From assembly GCA_015680685.1 (NCBI GenBank), contig MNCI01005779.1, forward strand, positions 160,872-224,871: a stretch of DNA of 64,000 nucleotides. The letters are read 5' to 3'. This DNA is from Gnetum montanum. Its lineage: Eukaryota; Streptophyta; Gnetopsida; Gnetales; Gnetaceae. A program made the position numbers and the translations under genes. Positions 21,355 through 35,103 of this stretch are shown piece by piece (positions within the stretch are counted from its first letter, which is position 1; the number at the start of each line of letters is the position of its first letter). A model generated the notes under the pieces. That model saw only the letters and a list, made by a program, of their open reading frames with translations, had not been told where the DNA came from and searched no databases.

Positions 21355-22565
21355 GTTCTGATGTGAATTTGGTTTTCTATGCAATGTATAAAGCCTGAAA
21401 CCTACCTCCTCAAAAGAAGAGCAACATTTTTCTTAAGTTAGTGGATTAGTCCATCACCACTCCCTTAGAATTGGTAGAGGACATTGTGATCACTATCAAT
21501 GGGTGGTCATATCCTACTAATTTCCTAGTGATTAGAGTTGATAAGTACAATGAGGACTTCCCAACCATCATGTGAAAGGCTTGACTAAGTACAACTTATG
21601 CGCAGTTGGGCATTAGAGACCTCTTCTTGGAAATTTTCATGGAAAATGATTTTGAAAAAATTGAGAGGAAGTGCATTCAATGCATTGCATATAGTGACAC
21701 AATGTGTCATTGCATGTACAAATTTTGATATGTAAAAAGTACAACAATCAAAGCATGCAAGCAATGTGCAGATGTATCTAAAATTCAAAGGTGCCTATAC
21801 ACAACAACCACAAAATAGGAGGACATCCAATAGCTAATAGCTAAACATGAGAGCAGCTCAACTTTGTGCATGGAACACAATGAGATCCTAACAAGTGCCT
21901 AGATTAAATGCATGAATGAAATGGAGCAAATCCACTATCAACTCTCTAATGAACCTAATGACACTAATTAGGGAGAGCTAGAAATCCTTGAGAGTTTCAA
22001 ATAAGAGTCCCTAGAGCTAAAACCTCTACTTGACAAAATGAAATATGCTTTTTTAAACAATGGAAAGTTGTTCATAATTAATGCTAACCTTGCTCCTATG
22101 CAAAAACAGAAACTCTTGGAGATGATCAACCAATGGCTAATAGCCATTACTTGGTCATATCATGAGCTAACTACAATTGATCCACAAATATGCTAGCACC
22201 ACATCTACATAGATGCCTCCATCAAGCCAAAGAGGCAACCACAGTGGTTAAATTCCAAATTGTAGTAGATCATCAAAGCGGATATTGAACAACTCCTCAA
22301 GGTAGGGTTCATCTACCCTATTGCAAATAGTGAGTGAGTTAGCCCACTCATGATAGTGCTAAAGAAATATGACAAATGAAGGATCTATATCAATTTCTAG
22401 TTATTGAACATGGTAACATACAAGGACCATTTTCCATTGTCATTTGTCAACTAGATATTGGACATCATTTCTAGGCATTGCTATTACAGTTTTCTACATG
22501 GTTATAGTGGCTATGAGCAAATCTAGATCACACCTAAAGATTAGGCCAAAATCTAGATCAAATGA
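21355..22565 (+). pseudogene. pol: Element C protease end, spacer and reverse transcriptase start
   Basis: After the duplicated GTTCT the protease continues (DVNLVF, then SITTPLELVEDIVITINGW). A spacer follows, with LEILESFK and LELKPLLDKMKYAFL near 21985-22050. RT begins with YIDASIKPKRQPQWLN (about 22205-22255) and continues with EQLLKVGFIYPIANSE, WVSP-like VSPLMIVLKKYDK, YKDHFPLSFVN and a FLHGYSGYEQI segment (about 22490). These are the fingers motifs of Ty3/gypsy RT; the family forms are FIYPISDSEWVSP, KDHFPLPF and DGFSGYNQI. The YxDD motif is not reached because the element is truncated near 22565. Stops are numerous. Confidence 0.8.
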
Positions 22566-23545
22566 GTGAATTTTAAGAGTTTCGACCCACTCTCTGCTTT
22601 ACCATGGCTGGATCGTCCCTTAAAGAGAACGACTAGATCAAGCATCCAACTGTTATGAGAATCTAGGGCTCGCTGGGCAGCTTCTGCATCTTGGAAGAAT
22701 TTGACAGCGGTACATACGACAAGGCAAAATACGAAATGCCGGTGATGCCTCTTTGAGTATTCTCAAGTTTTCCTCTGTCAATGGATACTGCTTTGGCATG
22801 CGCAAGAAACATATTGTAGGCAACAGTGTAGGGTTCCACGCTGGAATTGCTTAACATCTTCTTTGTAACGGTGATATTGGTCTGCAGAAATATCTGCGGT
22901 CTTACATGCCATATTTCCCTGATGAAATATTTGGCTTTCGACCGTCCATGTTTGCAGCGCCTTCAACCTGGAAAGCGGACGATCCAGCACCAAAAATAAA
23001 TCAAGCAAGAAAATCTTGTCTGGTGATGGCGGCATTTAAACCAATATGCCCACAAATGCATGCTGTAATGGCCAACTGCTGCAGCAATCGCAGCACGGAC
23101 TTGGGTAACCAGCAGCAGCATTCCATTGAATAGGATGATGAAATTGGCAGACAAGACACTGCCAGAGGTAAAAACTGCTGCCGGTAAGAGAAATGCTGAT
23201 AACGAATGTACGCTATCCTCTCTGCCCGCGCTTGAGGAAATAAAAACGCTAGCCTTGTCTTCCCTACAGTTACGAAAATACGCCACCATAGTGGCCCTAC
23301 TCTGGCCAAACAAGAACAGCAAGAAAACGCTCTCTCCGAGACCTGCGGGGTTAGAAAAACGGTAGCCCTCCCAACCAACACAAACTATATATATATACGC
23401 TAACCCTGCATTCCCAATGAAACCAGAAAAACGCTGCTCCTTGTCCCTGCCTGCCTTGTCGGCGGCAAAACCCAGAAACGCTCGCCTTCTCCCTGCCCAA
23501 GTGCTCTCGGAAGAAAAACGCTGCCTGTGGGCCCACGCTGCCAGC
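22566..23545. other. GC-richer unassigned island, possible old gene or promoter region
   Basis: The base composition is clearly richer in G and C than both flanks, and no retroelement motif is seen. Minus-strand open frames of 206, 126 and 85 residues overlap here, but they lie in different frames over the same DNA and I recognise none. Six copies of an AAACGCT-type motif occur at 23242, 23323, 23355 (as ACGGT), 23427, 23475 and 23514, and a seventh at 23719. A TATATATATATA lies at 23386-23397. The layout could be a promoter with a repeated element, a host gene fragment, or the LTR of an unknown element. I cannot choose between these from sequence alone. Confidence 0.4.
23386..23397. promoter_or_regulatory. 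TATA-like run within the GC-richer island
   Basis: TATATATATATA is flanked by non-AT sequence (ACAAAC on one side, CGCTAACC on the other), unlike the AT-rich background further right. It lies among the AAACGCT motifs. As a near-palindrome it gives no direction. It may equally be a short microsatellite. Confidence 0.3.
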
Positions 23546-23655
23546 CAAATAAGCTGTGCCAACGTAAATCCTAGACTGATCAAATAAGCTGTGCCAACGT
23601 AAATCCTAGACTGATCAAATAAGCTGGTCCAATAAGCTCTGCCAGCGTAAATTCT
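23546..23655. repeat. 35-bp tandem repeat
   Basis: Two perfect copies of a 35-bp unit beginning CAAATAAGCTGTGCC (23546-23580, 23581-23615). A partial third begins at 23616 and a diverged fourth (CCAATAAGCTCTGCCAGCGT) at 23629. It sits at the right edge of the GC-richer island. Confidence 0.9.
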
Positions 23656-24687
23656 ACCTTAAATGACCAAAATGCTGCCAAGCCAAGGTACATTGCCTAT
23701 ACACTTCCTACCTTACCCAAAAACGCTGACCATGTAAGAATGCATTGCCATCATAGCTTTTATGGCATTAGAATACATTATTTTAACATTTTTTTGGCCT
23801 TTTCCATTGAATTATTGCCTATTTTGACAATACAATGATTGAAATAAAAAATTAATATCAATTATTATATTATTTAACCGTATTTTAACTTTGTTTGATA
23901 AATATATCATGCCTATGACAATGAAGCTTTCAAGATAACAAACCTAGATGGGAATGAACTGGCTAATCCACTCAACCATTCTTATCTTAAACCATATTAT
24001 ATCTAACCTTAAGCCATTTGCTTTGGTTTTTGTTTGCAAATTTAGATGCATATGTGACATGAATAAACTTTGTAGTCTATGACAACCCAATGTGCATGAC
24101 CACCTATTTCTTTGGTTTCAAGACATTGCAAATTTTGTATAAATTTGCAAGGCAAAATACAACGTTATTAGGTTCTCCTAATTGTATCTCATGGTGACCA
24201 ATGTTTGCTTATTATCTCTTGTAATGGCATGTTTCATTGATCTATTTCTTATTCTCTCTGAGCTGTGTTTGCAAGATAAGCCTATAGAGGTATGGTTCAT
24301 TGCAACAATGAGTTATCCTATGATCTTAACACATGAGATTCAATTAGCTTGTTTGATCATGCTAGCAAGTGCTTGCTCCATATCATTTCCATTATCTTTT
24401 CTAGGTCATAACCACATAATCAACTCTAGCCTTCCTTTCATACCTTGCTAACAAAGAAAACCTATATGTGACATTATTATGTCATTGCCATGTAACTTTT
24501 ACAACATGCTTTGTCAATCAGTTCACTGAATCTCTAGGCACTTCATTTAGCGAGAAAACAAAAATCTGACCTTGTCATAGAAACCCAAAGAAGGTTTTAA
24601 TCCCACAAAAAAATAAATAAATAAAGAGAGAGAGAAAGTAAGGGGATGGGAGGGAAGTGGAAGCTAGGGGAGGGGAAGAAATACCAA
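23656..24687. other. AT-rich stretch, nothing recognised
   Basis: Apart from the last AAACGCT motif at 23719, no gene, repeat or element terminus is identified. An open frame of 89 residues at 24182-24451 is hydrophobic but has no recognisable features and is likely chance. A GA-rich run (24625-24680) leads to the poly(A) region. Confidence 0.5.
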
Positions 24688-25350
<663 letters not shown>

Positions 25351-26609
25351 CTGGTTTCTCTAAACATTATCAATAACTAGTAGATCAAGTATAACATGTG
25401 AAGCCTTCATCAATTAGTAAACATATTACTACAGCATGACCATGATGTTAACATGTTCAGGATTCTCCTTTAGCCTATTATCCATTCCTAGCAAACATGT
25501 AGCCAAAATATCTCAATCCAAATGATCATCATTCCATTTTGACCTTCACCATCACAAGTATTTCTTGGCATGATTCGACAACTACAAAATCAATTGTGGA
25601 GAGAGAAGCATTGGTGATGAAGCTATGGTTGTGTTCACATTATTCATTAATGTCTTTTGGGTCAATCCTCAAAAATTCAAAGAAGGACTAATGAAACATC
25701 TCAAAGTAAATTCATATTGTAAATATGAAATCTTTATGGTTAAACTTTTTCATGTAATTCTAGTTAGATTCAAGACTAAAGAAATGCCTTGATTTCCCTT
25801 TAGAAAATCAATCTTGTAGCCCTATTTTACCAAAATCTCAAAGCATTCTCACTTTGTAAAGTATGGTTCATGGTACAAAACATTAAAAATTCCATGAATT
25901 ATGCTAAAATAGCCTAATTAAGATCATAATATCAAAAACATTAGAATTACCAGTCTAATTATTCAAAACTGTTGTAGTTTTGGGCTAGTGTAAATGTCAA
26001 AAACACTATGCAAAATTCTTGGAAACTTTCCCAAGCCAAGTGAACATAGAAACAACAAACCATGACCTATAAAACCAAGAATTGACATCAATTTTAAGGA
26101 CTGTTAGATCATTGAAACTCTTTCAAGCTTAAGACTTTTGGAGCAGTGCAAAGATCTAAAAGCCTGAAGCCATTTCCTTAGCACTAATTATTGAGAGCAC
26201 CAAGAACCTATTTATAGCCTACAAATCAAGTCAAGCTAGATGTGTTTGAGAGGACTATAGAATACACCTTGCCCACCTACACACAAGAACTTCAACAACA
26301 CTTTCATAGAGATATGTGAAACATCCACAATTCCATACTTTGAAAGCCTAGAGGCTTCCAATTTATATTTTCTCACCTTGTACTTTTCAAAATTAATACA
26401 AAGTTTGCAATGTTTGGCTATATTTTTGCTATTATTTTTCATATTGTTTCGCGATTCATTCTTAGATCTAGCATTGGGTTAATTGTTTACAATTTATTGC
26501 CTATTTTCACCAAGTAACAAACTCTTAAGTCCTTAGGTAATCGACAAGACCATCTAAGGCATCTCAAATCCCTTTCGAGGCTTGTTGATCTTAAGGTAAA
26601 ATCATTTAG
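25351..26609. other. AT-rich stretch, nothing recognised
   Basis: No coding, RNA or repeat feature can be supported. Part of it may be the diverged first half of the D1 5' LTR, because only the last 155 bp of that LTR align with the other D copies. Confidence 0.4.
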
Positions 26610-26765
26610 CATAGATCTATTTGATTTCCAATGTTGAATTTTTCTATCATTACAGTCCTAAGGAATCCTTAGAGTATGACCTAAATATACTATTTAAGAT
26701 TAATAAAGAATTCTTCTCATCTTCCTTTTGCATTTTCCATGACATCTAGGAATGGGGATGTCACA
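26610..26765 (+). repeat. End of the D1 5' LTR
   Basis: The last part aligns with the D LTRs at 43130-43284 and 44285-44492 (blocks CTTAGAGTATGAC, ATTAATAAA, CATGACATCT) and ends GGGGATGTCACA at 26765. It lacks an internal stretch present in the others between CATTTTC and CATGACATC. The upstream half is not recognised. Confidence 0.6.
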
Positions 26766-26767
26766 TT

Positions 26768-26779
26768 TGATATTAGAGA
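26768..26779 (+). other. tRNA-iMet-type primer binding site of D1
   Basis: TGATATTAGAGA follows the LTR end by two bases and corresponds to TGGTATCAGAG, the initiator tRNA-Met primer site of many plant elements. D2 has the better-preserved TGGTATCAAAG. Confidence 0.6.
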
Positions 26780-29700
26780 AAACCACAACCTAAGAACCAA
26801 TCATACCTAAGGACTGATTATAATCTAATGACAAACCATGGATTCATGGACCAAGGAGAACCATAGACCATGACTAGATGCACCTTATGTTCAAGATGAT
26901 TCATGTAAGCCAAAGATACCTTCTAATGATTTTTATGAACAACTAAGTTTAGATGATACATTTACAAGAGAACCATGAATGTGAAGTATGTTTAAGATGA
27001 ACCCCACCAATCAACAAGATTCCTTTGTAGTGACTTTCATGGATATCATCAAGTAAAAGATCTAATTATGTTTCAATAAGTTACATCAACTACAAGAGAC
27101 AATGATACGACAATGATACATTGGTTCATGTAATCCTTTTTCATCTTGTAATATTGTTAGAATGTTAATTAGTTAAGGTTATTATTATGTTCCACCCATA
27201 AAACTAGTAGCCATGGTCTAAGTCTTAGGACTTTTTCTCTTTTAAAACTTATCACCCATCTTTATCTAACACCTATGCATTGGTAAGTTTAAGAATGTCA
27301 ACCTAGTCATAAGATTATTTCATCCTTCTTAACCAGTAATGGTTATTATCATGAGATCTATAGGGAAATTAATACTCAATAGGTAATGTTGTGATGTCTT
27401 ACTTTGCCAACCTTCTCCTTAGTACCTTGCTAGGGTATAGCCATGATGTAAGAGGATAGGTCTACATTACACATGCAAAATTGTAAAAGGTATATGTGTT
27501 ACATTTTTGTTCAAGAGTTGGTATATCATTTAAATGGAATCGAAGTCACCTAGAAATTCTTATGTCACTTTGTGTCAATGTATTAAGACCTAATTCAACA
27601 AAATAAGCTATTTTTCCCTTTTCAAATCTTAAAAATACAACTTACTTTTTGGATCTTAATACCATATCCAACACATGGTACTCATCCAGTTGATTCCAAT
27701 GGTACCAATTTTATCCCAATCAAACTTAGGGTTTGGGCAATATCACCATTCAAAATTTATTGTTATGCATGCCTTAATAAATTAATTAATTTTTTTTAAA
27801 AAAATTAAATTTTAATGTGAGGAATTAAACCAAGAACCTTCCCTTAATCAAACCAAACTCTTACTCCATCATTTAAACAACCATCATGTCAACTGCCAAT
27901 GTAGGATTCCTCAAAATAATATTACAAAGTTTTTAAAAACTTAATGTTAAAATCTAAGGGTAGTAATCAACCACGAGACCTCCAACTTATCAAACCTAAC
28001 TCTAAACTATCATTAAGCTAGCCACCAAAGTAAAGCTTGGTATGCTATATAGTTGTGTAATCTATTTTTTAGTTCATAATATAAGAAAATTTATATTTAT
28101 CAAAATAATTTTAAAAAATAAAAATAAATAACAAAAAAATTATCTTAGGACCTAGCTGAGCATTTGGTGCACTGCTATGGCCACCAACTATAATAATATT
28201 AGGCTATGTTATATACAAAGAGGGTCGCAAGGTCCAACCAAGTTACTACATAGCCCAATAATAATAAGGCAAAGTCACATCACATTAGGGTAGGAACCCA
28301 AGGCCAACCATGCCACATGATGACAAGGCCATAAGGCTTGACCATGGTAGTGCATGACCTAACCATGTAGGCTATAGCCATTGCACTAGTAATTTTAGCT
28401 ATGTTGAGGCCTATAAAGCCCATCATTTTTCAACCTTGCACTACCACAATTGCCAAACTAGTCACTACCTTCTATGTCCCACCACTATCATGTGCCATTC
28501 TTATCTTGTGCATCATCCACCTATTTTACTACCTTCTCTCACCACTAGAAATGTAGGATCCATAGTAGCTAGAAGCACTATCAACACTAGTAGATACTAC
28601 CTCCTTCGACCACCATTGTGCTTGTGAATACTACCTCCTTTAGTGACCATCAACATTGGGAAATACTACCTTCTTCAGAAATTTTAGCAATTAGAAATTT
28701 TTTTTTCAATTGATGGAAAATTCTAAAAATCATCAAACAATGGAAAACTTTAAATTTTTTGTTTCTATTGATGCATAAATATTAGATACATCAACATCTG
28801 AAAAACCCATTTAGGGAGACTTGCCTAGGATGCCTCCTGTATGGGTATGGGAACCCAGGAATAGTCTTAGTTGGTAGGGAAATGTGATGTATAAAGATGC
28901 TAGTAAGTTAAATGATTTTAAAAAGGAAATATAAAAGGTAGTTCAAGATAATTTTGACAAAAAAAATTTGTTTTCTTTTTAAATTTTCAACAATAAAACT
29001 TGCATATCAATAAAACATGAAACTAAAGCAAGAAATAGCTAATAGCTTGGACAAGATTAATTTAAGTTCTAAAGTAAAAAAAGTTTTATGTTTAATGCAC
29101 AACATAGAGAACATAGTTCAATTATAGAAATATAAAATGAAATGATGAAATGATGACTTAGCTCAAAATGAGCACAGATGGAATGACATCTAGTGTAGCC
29201 TTACCTACTAATGCTTACAAGAAGTACACCTCTTCTAACAAGCCTACAACTTTCAACCGTTGAATCTACTTGGTGCTCTACCTTGAACTACCTCTATGAG
29301 AGCCATCAAACAAGCAATAAAAGTAAGAGAGAACCATTGGATTTTCCACTATGACTTCACTTGAAGAAAATCCTATCATTGTAGCTAGCTTTCTGCTTCC
29401 TCCCATCATTATAACTTAGCCTTCTTCTCCTCCGCTGTGTCCCCTCTATTGCATCTAGCTAGGGAATTTATAAGGACTAGTTTGGCACATGAGGAGCCAC
29501 CACCTATGCATAATGGCCATGGCAATTACTACCCACATGTAGCATCCACTGCCACCACCTACACATAACATCCACTGTAATGTCCATCAATCATGTGTAG
29601 AAATGGTAGCAACCACCACCAATCACATGGCAAACAAATGCACAGCTTCCACCACCCACATGTAAGTAATGACTGTAGGAACGTGCAACTATAGAAATGC

Positions 29701-32108
29701 AAGAAACCACACCTAATTGCTACATATAGCTACAAAGGAAGGAGTAATGCTAGTGCCTGAGGCCATTAGCTAGACATGCATAGCTACATAGTTGGTGGTT
29801 ACAAAAATGGTGTGGAATATGATAGAGAATACATCAAGGTCAAGTTGCATGGGTTGCCTGGTAATGGTTGTCATCATCATTGTATAGACAAATGGTAGCT
29901 CTAATTAACATAGAGTACAAAAAATGGCTGCAAAGTTTGGTAGAAGTCCAAATTGGCCCATTCTGCATGTTTTCCTACAAATATTGCTACAGATGTCATA
30001 GGCCAACACTCAGCTACATTTGTGCAGTTGAAGGACATGGTTGAAGCTACATTTCATTATTACTCAAAATCCTCAACATGCATACCTATTACTACATGTG
30101 CATCATTCTCCTTGATCACCTTTAAGTGACTTTATGATAACCTAGCAATAAGAAAGAAGAACACTGAGATTGGATAAGATAATCATCCCAAACATTTGGA
30201 TGAATTTGATAATAGTGCCTCTCCGTTTTTTTGAATCTTGATGCACATGCAATAGTGGAATGGAGATATGTGTTCCTATTCAAAATGATAGGTTTTCAAC
30301 TTCATGGCATGAATTTCTTTAGCATAAGAATTAACATTTTTTTATAAACACTTGTAGTGCTTTCCAACGTGTTTTTCCTTGTCATGAAAAGGTTCTAATC
30401 CATCCATGGTATCATGTCCTATAAGATTTTTAATCTTCACGATATTAAGATTTGTTCAAACATGGCCTTGTGCGGTAGTCATGGGAGATATTGATACCAA
30501 TAGTTTCAAGTGAAAAATATTTAAATACCATAATATAAAACATTTGACCAACTAGTAAAAGTGATAAATTATTAGCAACTGGGATAAAAATTTCATAATT
30601 AAGTGTGCTAGTTTTAGAGTAGTACTAGGATAAGTGACCTTTCAAGAAGCTCTTGGGAAGTCTTGAATTTTATGCCCAAACTTTTGGACATCAGAAGCCA
30701 CATATTTTTATTTTGAAAGCCTTTTTCAATGAATGAAGAGTTATTTCCAATAAATTTCAATCTTTTAGACACAAAGGCAAAGTTATATCTACTTCATGAA
30801 GTTTCAAAATTTAGTTTTTTCTTCCTACCCTAAAAATATACCTCAAAAGCCTCAAAAACTTAATTTCAAATAACCTAGACATATGATGTTGGTTTCTAAT
30901 ATATAAATAATTTTTTAAATTTTCATTACCTTTTATTAAATTAATCATCAAGGTAGTCAATAATTAGGTGATACCTAAAATCATATCTTAATAGGTCATA
31001 ACTTAGACCAATGAACCATGCTTAATAATCTAATTATTGGGACTAATAAATCTAGCCTCTTAGGTCATCTTAGACCTTAGGATTAGATGCTTGGCTTATG
31101 CTGATAGTTAGATTTAACTCAATAACCCCTAGTATATTATTAGTTACACTATTAGAGTTAGTGTCAAAAGGAAGTTGGAAAGGTTGGTAAGAGTCTAGGT
31201 AATGTAGCTAATTGCTACCAACCCAACAAATGAATCAATTGATGAATTAGTTTGTAAACCAAAATGATCAAAAAGATGTACACCAATTTAGCCTATAACA
31301 AGATGATGTAGCAGAACATCATGAATACTCAAAATCTTGTTTCAAAAAGGTGTATGATATTCATGAGGAGGAATGACCCAAGAGAGAATTAAAGAATAAG
31401 AATGAAAGTTGTAAATACATCATGTTTGTAAGGTCCCTAGCTAGTGAATGAAAACATCTGCTATGTCCACCTTGGGCATTTGACTAACATGAGTATCAAT
31501 ACCCATGCATCTTAGAAAAATTATAAGATTTAAATGCTAATGACTTGTGCCTACAAGAAATTTTTCCATGGGAATTTGTATACCAATTCCAACCTAATTT
31601 GAAAAAATTGGGAAAGAAAGATATTACAAGCAAACAAGTTCTTATGGAAGTTCTTTTGATCCATATAGATTAGCCTATTATAGGAACCATAATATGGATA
31701 ACTACATGATCTTTTATAAAAAAAAGCCAAGTTTGAATTGGTACAAAAATTTGAATGGAAATAATAAGATATAATTTTTGAAATTCCAAAAATTCAAGTC
31801 ATGGAGAAGAAAGAATAATCAAGATTCCAAAGAAGCCACATAGCATTAACATTAGTATTTAAAATCAAGTTATCAAAAAAAATATGTATGTGAGGTCAAC
31901 ACACATTTAACTCTCACATCAATATACCCAAATCTTAGACTTTGTCAAGTAGCTTACTTGATTAAAAAATAGAGGAAATATTAGAGAGCAACCTATTCAT
32001 AACCCATAATTATCTTAATCTAGTACCATTCATCCTCTATGAATAATTTAATATGAAAGTTAGAATTAGTATTTATCAGTTCTTAAATTATGTATGTGTA
32101 AACAAACT
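26780..32108 (+). other. D1 interior, left part, non-coding
   Basis: Over 5 kb without a convincing frame. It includes low-complexity A/T runs (27790-28140), a stretch with several CTACCTCCTT-like blocks (28590-28680) and a region 28800-30400 with no clear partner in D2. Readings near 31400-31560 (an isolated Cys and His pattern) could be a remnant of a Gag knuckle but are too decayed to call. Confidence 0.5.
32104..32108. other. Target site duplication of element E (left copy)
   Basis: CAAAC here is repeated exactly at 41810-41814. Joining the two flanks restores continuous D1 sequence. Confidence 0.9.
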
Positions 32109-32878
32109 GATGAGTGGCGAGGTACCCCTACACTCAACCATACGAATACGAGTGTTACCCGCGCGATCCGGTCGAACTCCACAGACTAAGTGCCTACACG
32201 CCTTATGGAACACCTAAGGTTAATCAATCGTTGTCCTCCCAAGCTTCCTTGTATTTGTCACGGTTGTATGGTTAAGTAAGCTTTAGGCATGTGATTTTTA
32301 TATCTTTTATGTTTTTATCGCCTATGTTCAAAGAGGAAAGGGTGTAGAGACTAAGTAACTAACTTTACCTAACTAAACCTTAATTATCCTAGCATCAGTA
32401 TCTGTTCCCACTTGCTATTTCACATCCTAAACCAATGCAATGCTGATGGGATTACCAAATGCTATTTGTTACTGGGATTACCAAGCGTAACGCATGTGGT
32501 CAAAGCAAGCGTACTGAATGCACTTAACTATGAGAGTTGAGTGTCGAGAGAGATTAAGTCCTAAGAAAGCATTTAAACAATTAACAATAATTAAATCCTC
32601 ATTAGCTTAGCCCATGCACTGCAAGGTTTATCCAAAAGTTCCTCTTTATTGTCGTACACAATTATGTGCTCAGGTACAGAATTGCTCGAATAAAGATCCA
32701 CTCACTTTGGGACTCCTACTATGGGCACATGGAAATTATTCTAACTTTGGAATGGAAAAATGGCAAGAGTATGGCTACGGTCTAGATCTAGATGTAGAAA
32801 TAAGGAAGAGCTTCCTCTTATTTATAGAACTGGTAGTGTGCTACGATGTTGTGGCCTATGCAATATCGCATCCCATCA
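32109..32878 (-). repeat. 3' LTR of element E
   Basis: 770 bp from TGATGAG to CCCATCA. The palindrome array is reduced to two decayed copies (ACGATGTTGTGG, GCAATATCGC), against five in the 5' LTR. The LTR pair is otherwise closely similar. Confidence 0.92.
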
Positions 32879-34745
32879 TACCCCCATGACTGAATAAAAA
32901 CTCATCCTTGAGTTCCTTACAAAATATTAGGAAGGTATGGGATTATTGACTTGAATGGAACTAATTGTGAATGGGATGACATGTGAATGGATCATCATTA
33001 CAAAACATGACAAAATTGGTGTTCACAACAATAAGAGTGAACATTTTATACATTTGACATCAGGCCTTATTTCATAGCTCAGAGAGAAGAGAGAAGAGAG
33101 AAGAAGTCTGTTGTTGCCAACGCCAAGATTACACCTTTCATTGTCCATCCGTAAGCGCACCATCAATCTTGTTCCTTGCATGACTACTTCAGCACTGCTC
33201 CATTCCAAGTGTTCCCTCCAGATCTAATCCGTTGTTGGATGATTACCATCTACACACACAACATAGTCTTACATTAGCAAGGGTAAATGAATCACAATGT
33301 AGATGATACCTTGCTTTGGTGAAAGGTCCATTAGTTGAGCTGTGGTATGGCTGATGTGGATTCTAGAGATATACTAATGATGACTACCCAAGGTGTAGGG
33401 GCTAGGAGAAAATCAAAAAAATTGGACTAGGACCCCCATGACTAATCACGAACCTTCGGTAGAAAGAAAATGGAAAAAGAGAAGGAATAAGAAGGATAAA
33501 GAAAAAGAAACAACTATAATTCTGATGAAAGGGATGTCAAGGATGGAAATGAAAAAAATAGAGTTGATTGCAAAAATGTTAAGGGAAAGAATTTAACTGG
33601 TTCACCAAATAGGAATGCTAGTGGATCCTCCCCAAAGCAGGCGCATGCCCTTAATGCCCTAACAAACCCACATTCAAAGTGTCCGTAGGCTCTAGGAATG
33701 TCATTTGGAACAAGAGTTAAAGTCTTAACCACAAGAATTTACCAGAAATAAAACAATGTATCAACCAAAATATACACTAATGATACAACCAACAATGAGG
33801 TGAACAATGGAGGAAGAATGATGGAAAGAAGAGAACAGAATGGAATCTCAAGAACAATGTGATGTACAGCCCCTTGTGTGTTTAATGATTAATGTGACTT
33901 AGTAGATCCCATTCCAAATCTGGTCTCAAAAAAACCACATCCAGTGACTTCGCATTAATGCATTCAACCAATCCATCCACCTAAACTAACAAGAATGCCT
34001 TCAGTGACGAAACAAGGGAGGAGAGAATAGGAAGCGAGAAGGACCTTAGATAGAGGGAACATGTTTATTTTAGTTTCATAACCAATGCTTGTAGCCCAAA
34101 TGATTATTTTATCTAAGGGGTGTGCTTTGAATTCTCACTTTCTTTTCTATTTCTTTTCATGAGAACCACACCATGCAAAGACTTATTATTTTTATTTTTA
34201 TTCACTCAGCTTCCCAATAATTGGGTAATGTCAAAACGGTAAGAAAACTCAAGAAGAAAACATCCAAGCACCCAAGAGAATGGCCAACACAAAAACATCA
34301 AGTTCCCTTGAAGCCACACCCTTTTCAATCCTTGAGTCCTTCCTTAGTTTGAGAAATGCCTAGCCACCGATTCGTTTATAGTTCTTATTTTTTTGAAGAA
34401 AGGGACTGTATAGTTCCAAGCCAAGAGAGACCATAGAATTTTATAGATACATGGATTATGTGGACTCATTGCCTGATATATCAAGAGAACCATACCTTAG
34501 TATCAACATCATAACTTAAAGGTAAAAACCAAACATTAGCAACCAGTAGAAAATAGTTCATACCATCATTAAGAGCACTTATTGGGTGATAAACTATGAA
34601 AAATGGATATGACACACACATACACACACAAATAAAAGAAAAAGCATAAACAATGTTGTGGAAAAAAATAGAAAAAGTTAAAGAAATTTGTAAAACAAAA
34701 ATGTGTAAAACAAAAAATTAAAAAGAAATTTTGGGCCTCAAATGA
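32879..34745 (-). other. Polypurine tract and conserved non-pol tail of element E
   Basis: The tract (plus strand TACCCCCATGACTGA, 32879-32893) abuts the 3' LTR. The tail aligns with those of A and B throughout, including the open segment 33514-33732 (VKTLTLVPNDIPRAYGHFECG) and the 60-nt intron-like unit 33250-33309, with donor GTAT and acceptor TAG before ATGG. An interrupted CA repeat lies near 34612-34633. The function is unknown. Confidence 0.55.
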
Positions 34746-35103
34746 TCAGCATAGGTGGCTATCTTCCCCATGACTAAATTGAAAGTGAGAGACCTGAAAT
34801 AATGAGCGTTTGTTTGAATTTTTTAGAAGTGTCCAACTTCTCCCAATTGATGTTTTTAAATTAAGGGCTGGAAGTTGGCGATGCTCATATTCCAATGTAT
34901 CTATGCTTTCATTGTGATTGCAAGTCGTTCCCCCAGTTAGTTCCATGCATGTTTGTGAATTTCTCTCCTTATTAGCTATCAACCACAGGGTGTTTTCTTG
35001 TTGTGTGGTTGCTACATACAAGCACCTTTGTATCTAAGTTTCCTGAGCATACCGATTGCATACAGGAGATGTTGAATGCTCTTGTACATCATCACCCTCT
35101 GTA

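Larger units (their letters stand above)
2526..22565 (+). mobile_element. Element C: old Ty3/gypsy-like element with RT, split by A and B
   Basis: C occupies 2526-4555, 11943-13347 and 21355-22565 and is read on the plus strand. It has a decayed 5' LTR, a decayed tRNA-Asp primer site, gag, protease and the first part of reverse transcriptase. Joining the three parts by eye gives one collinear gag-protease-RT order, and the element junctions of A and B fall inside otherwise continuous reading. Its gag and protease are related to those of A, B and E, but it is far more diverged and also has pol. It breaks off near 22565 in the middle of RT; no RNase H, integrase or 3' LTR follows. C is the best available stand-in for the autonomous ancestor of family T. 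Confidence 0.8.

Noticed and set aside
22963-23583. 206-residue minus-strand open frame in the GC-richer island
   Set aside because: No recognised domain, overlaps other open frames of similar length on both strands, and contains the 35-bp tandem repeat at its start. GC-rich DNA gives long chance frames. Kept only as part of the unassigned island.
28436-28627. 63-residue frame in D1 with a run of His, Ser and Tyr
   Set aside because: Short, in a repeat-like CTACCTCCTT region, and not conserved in D2.
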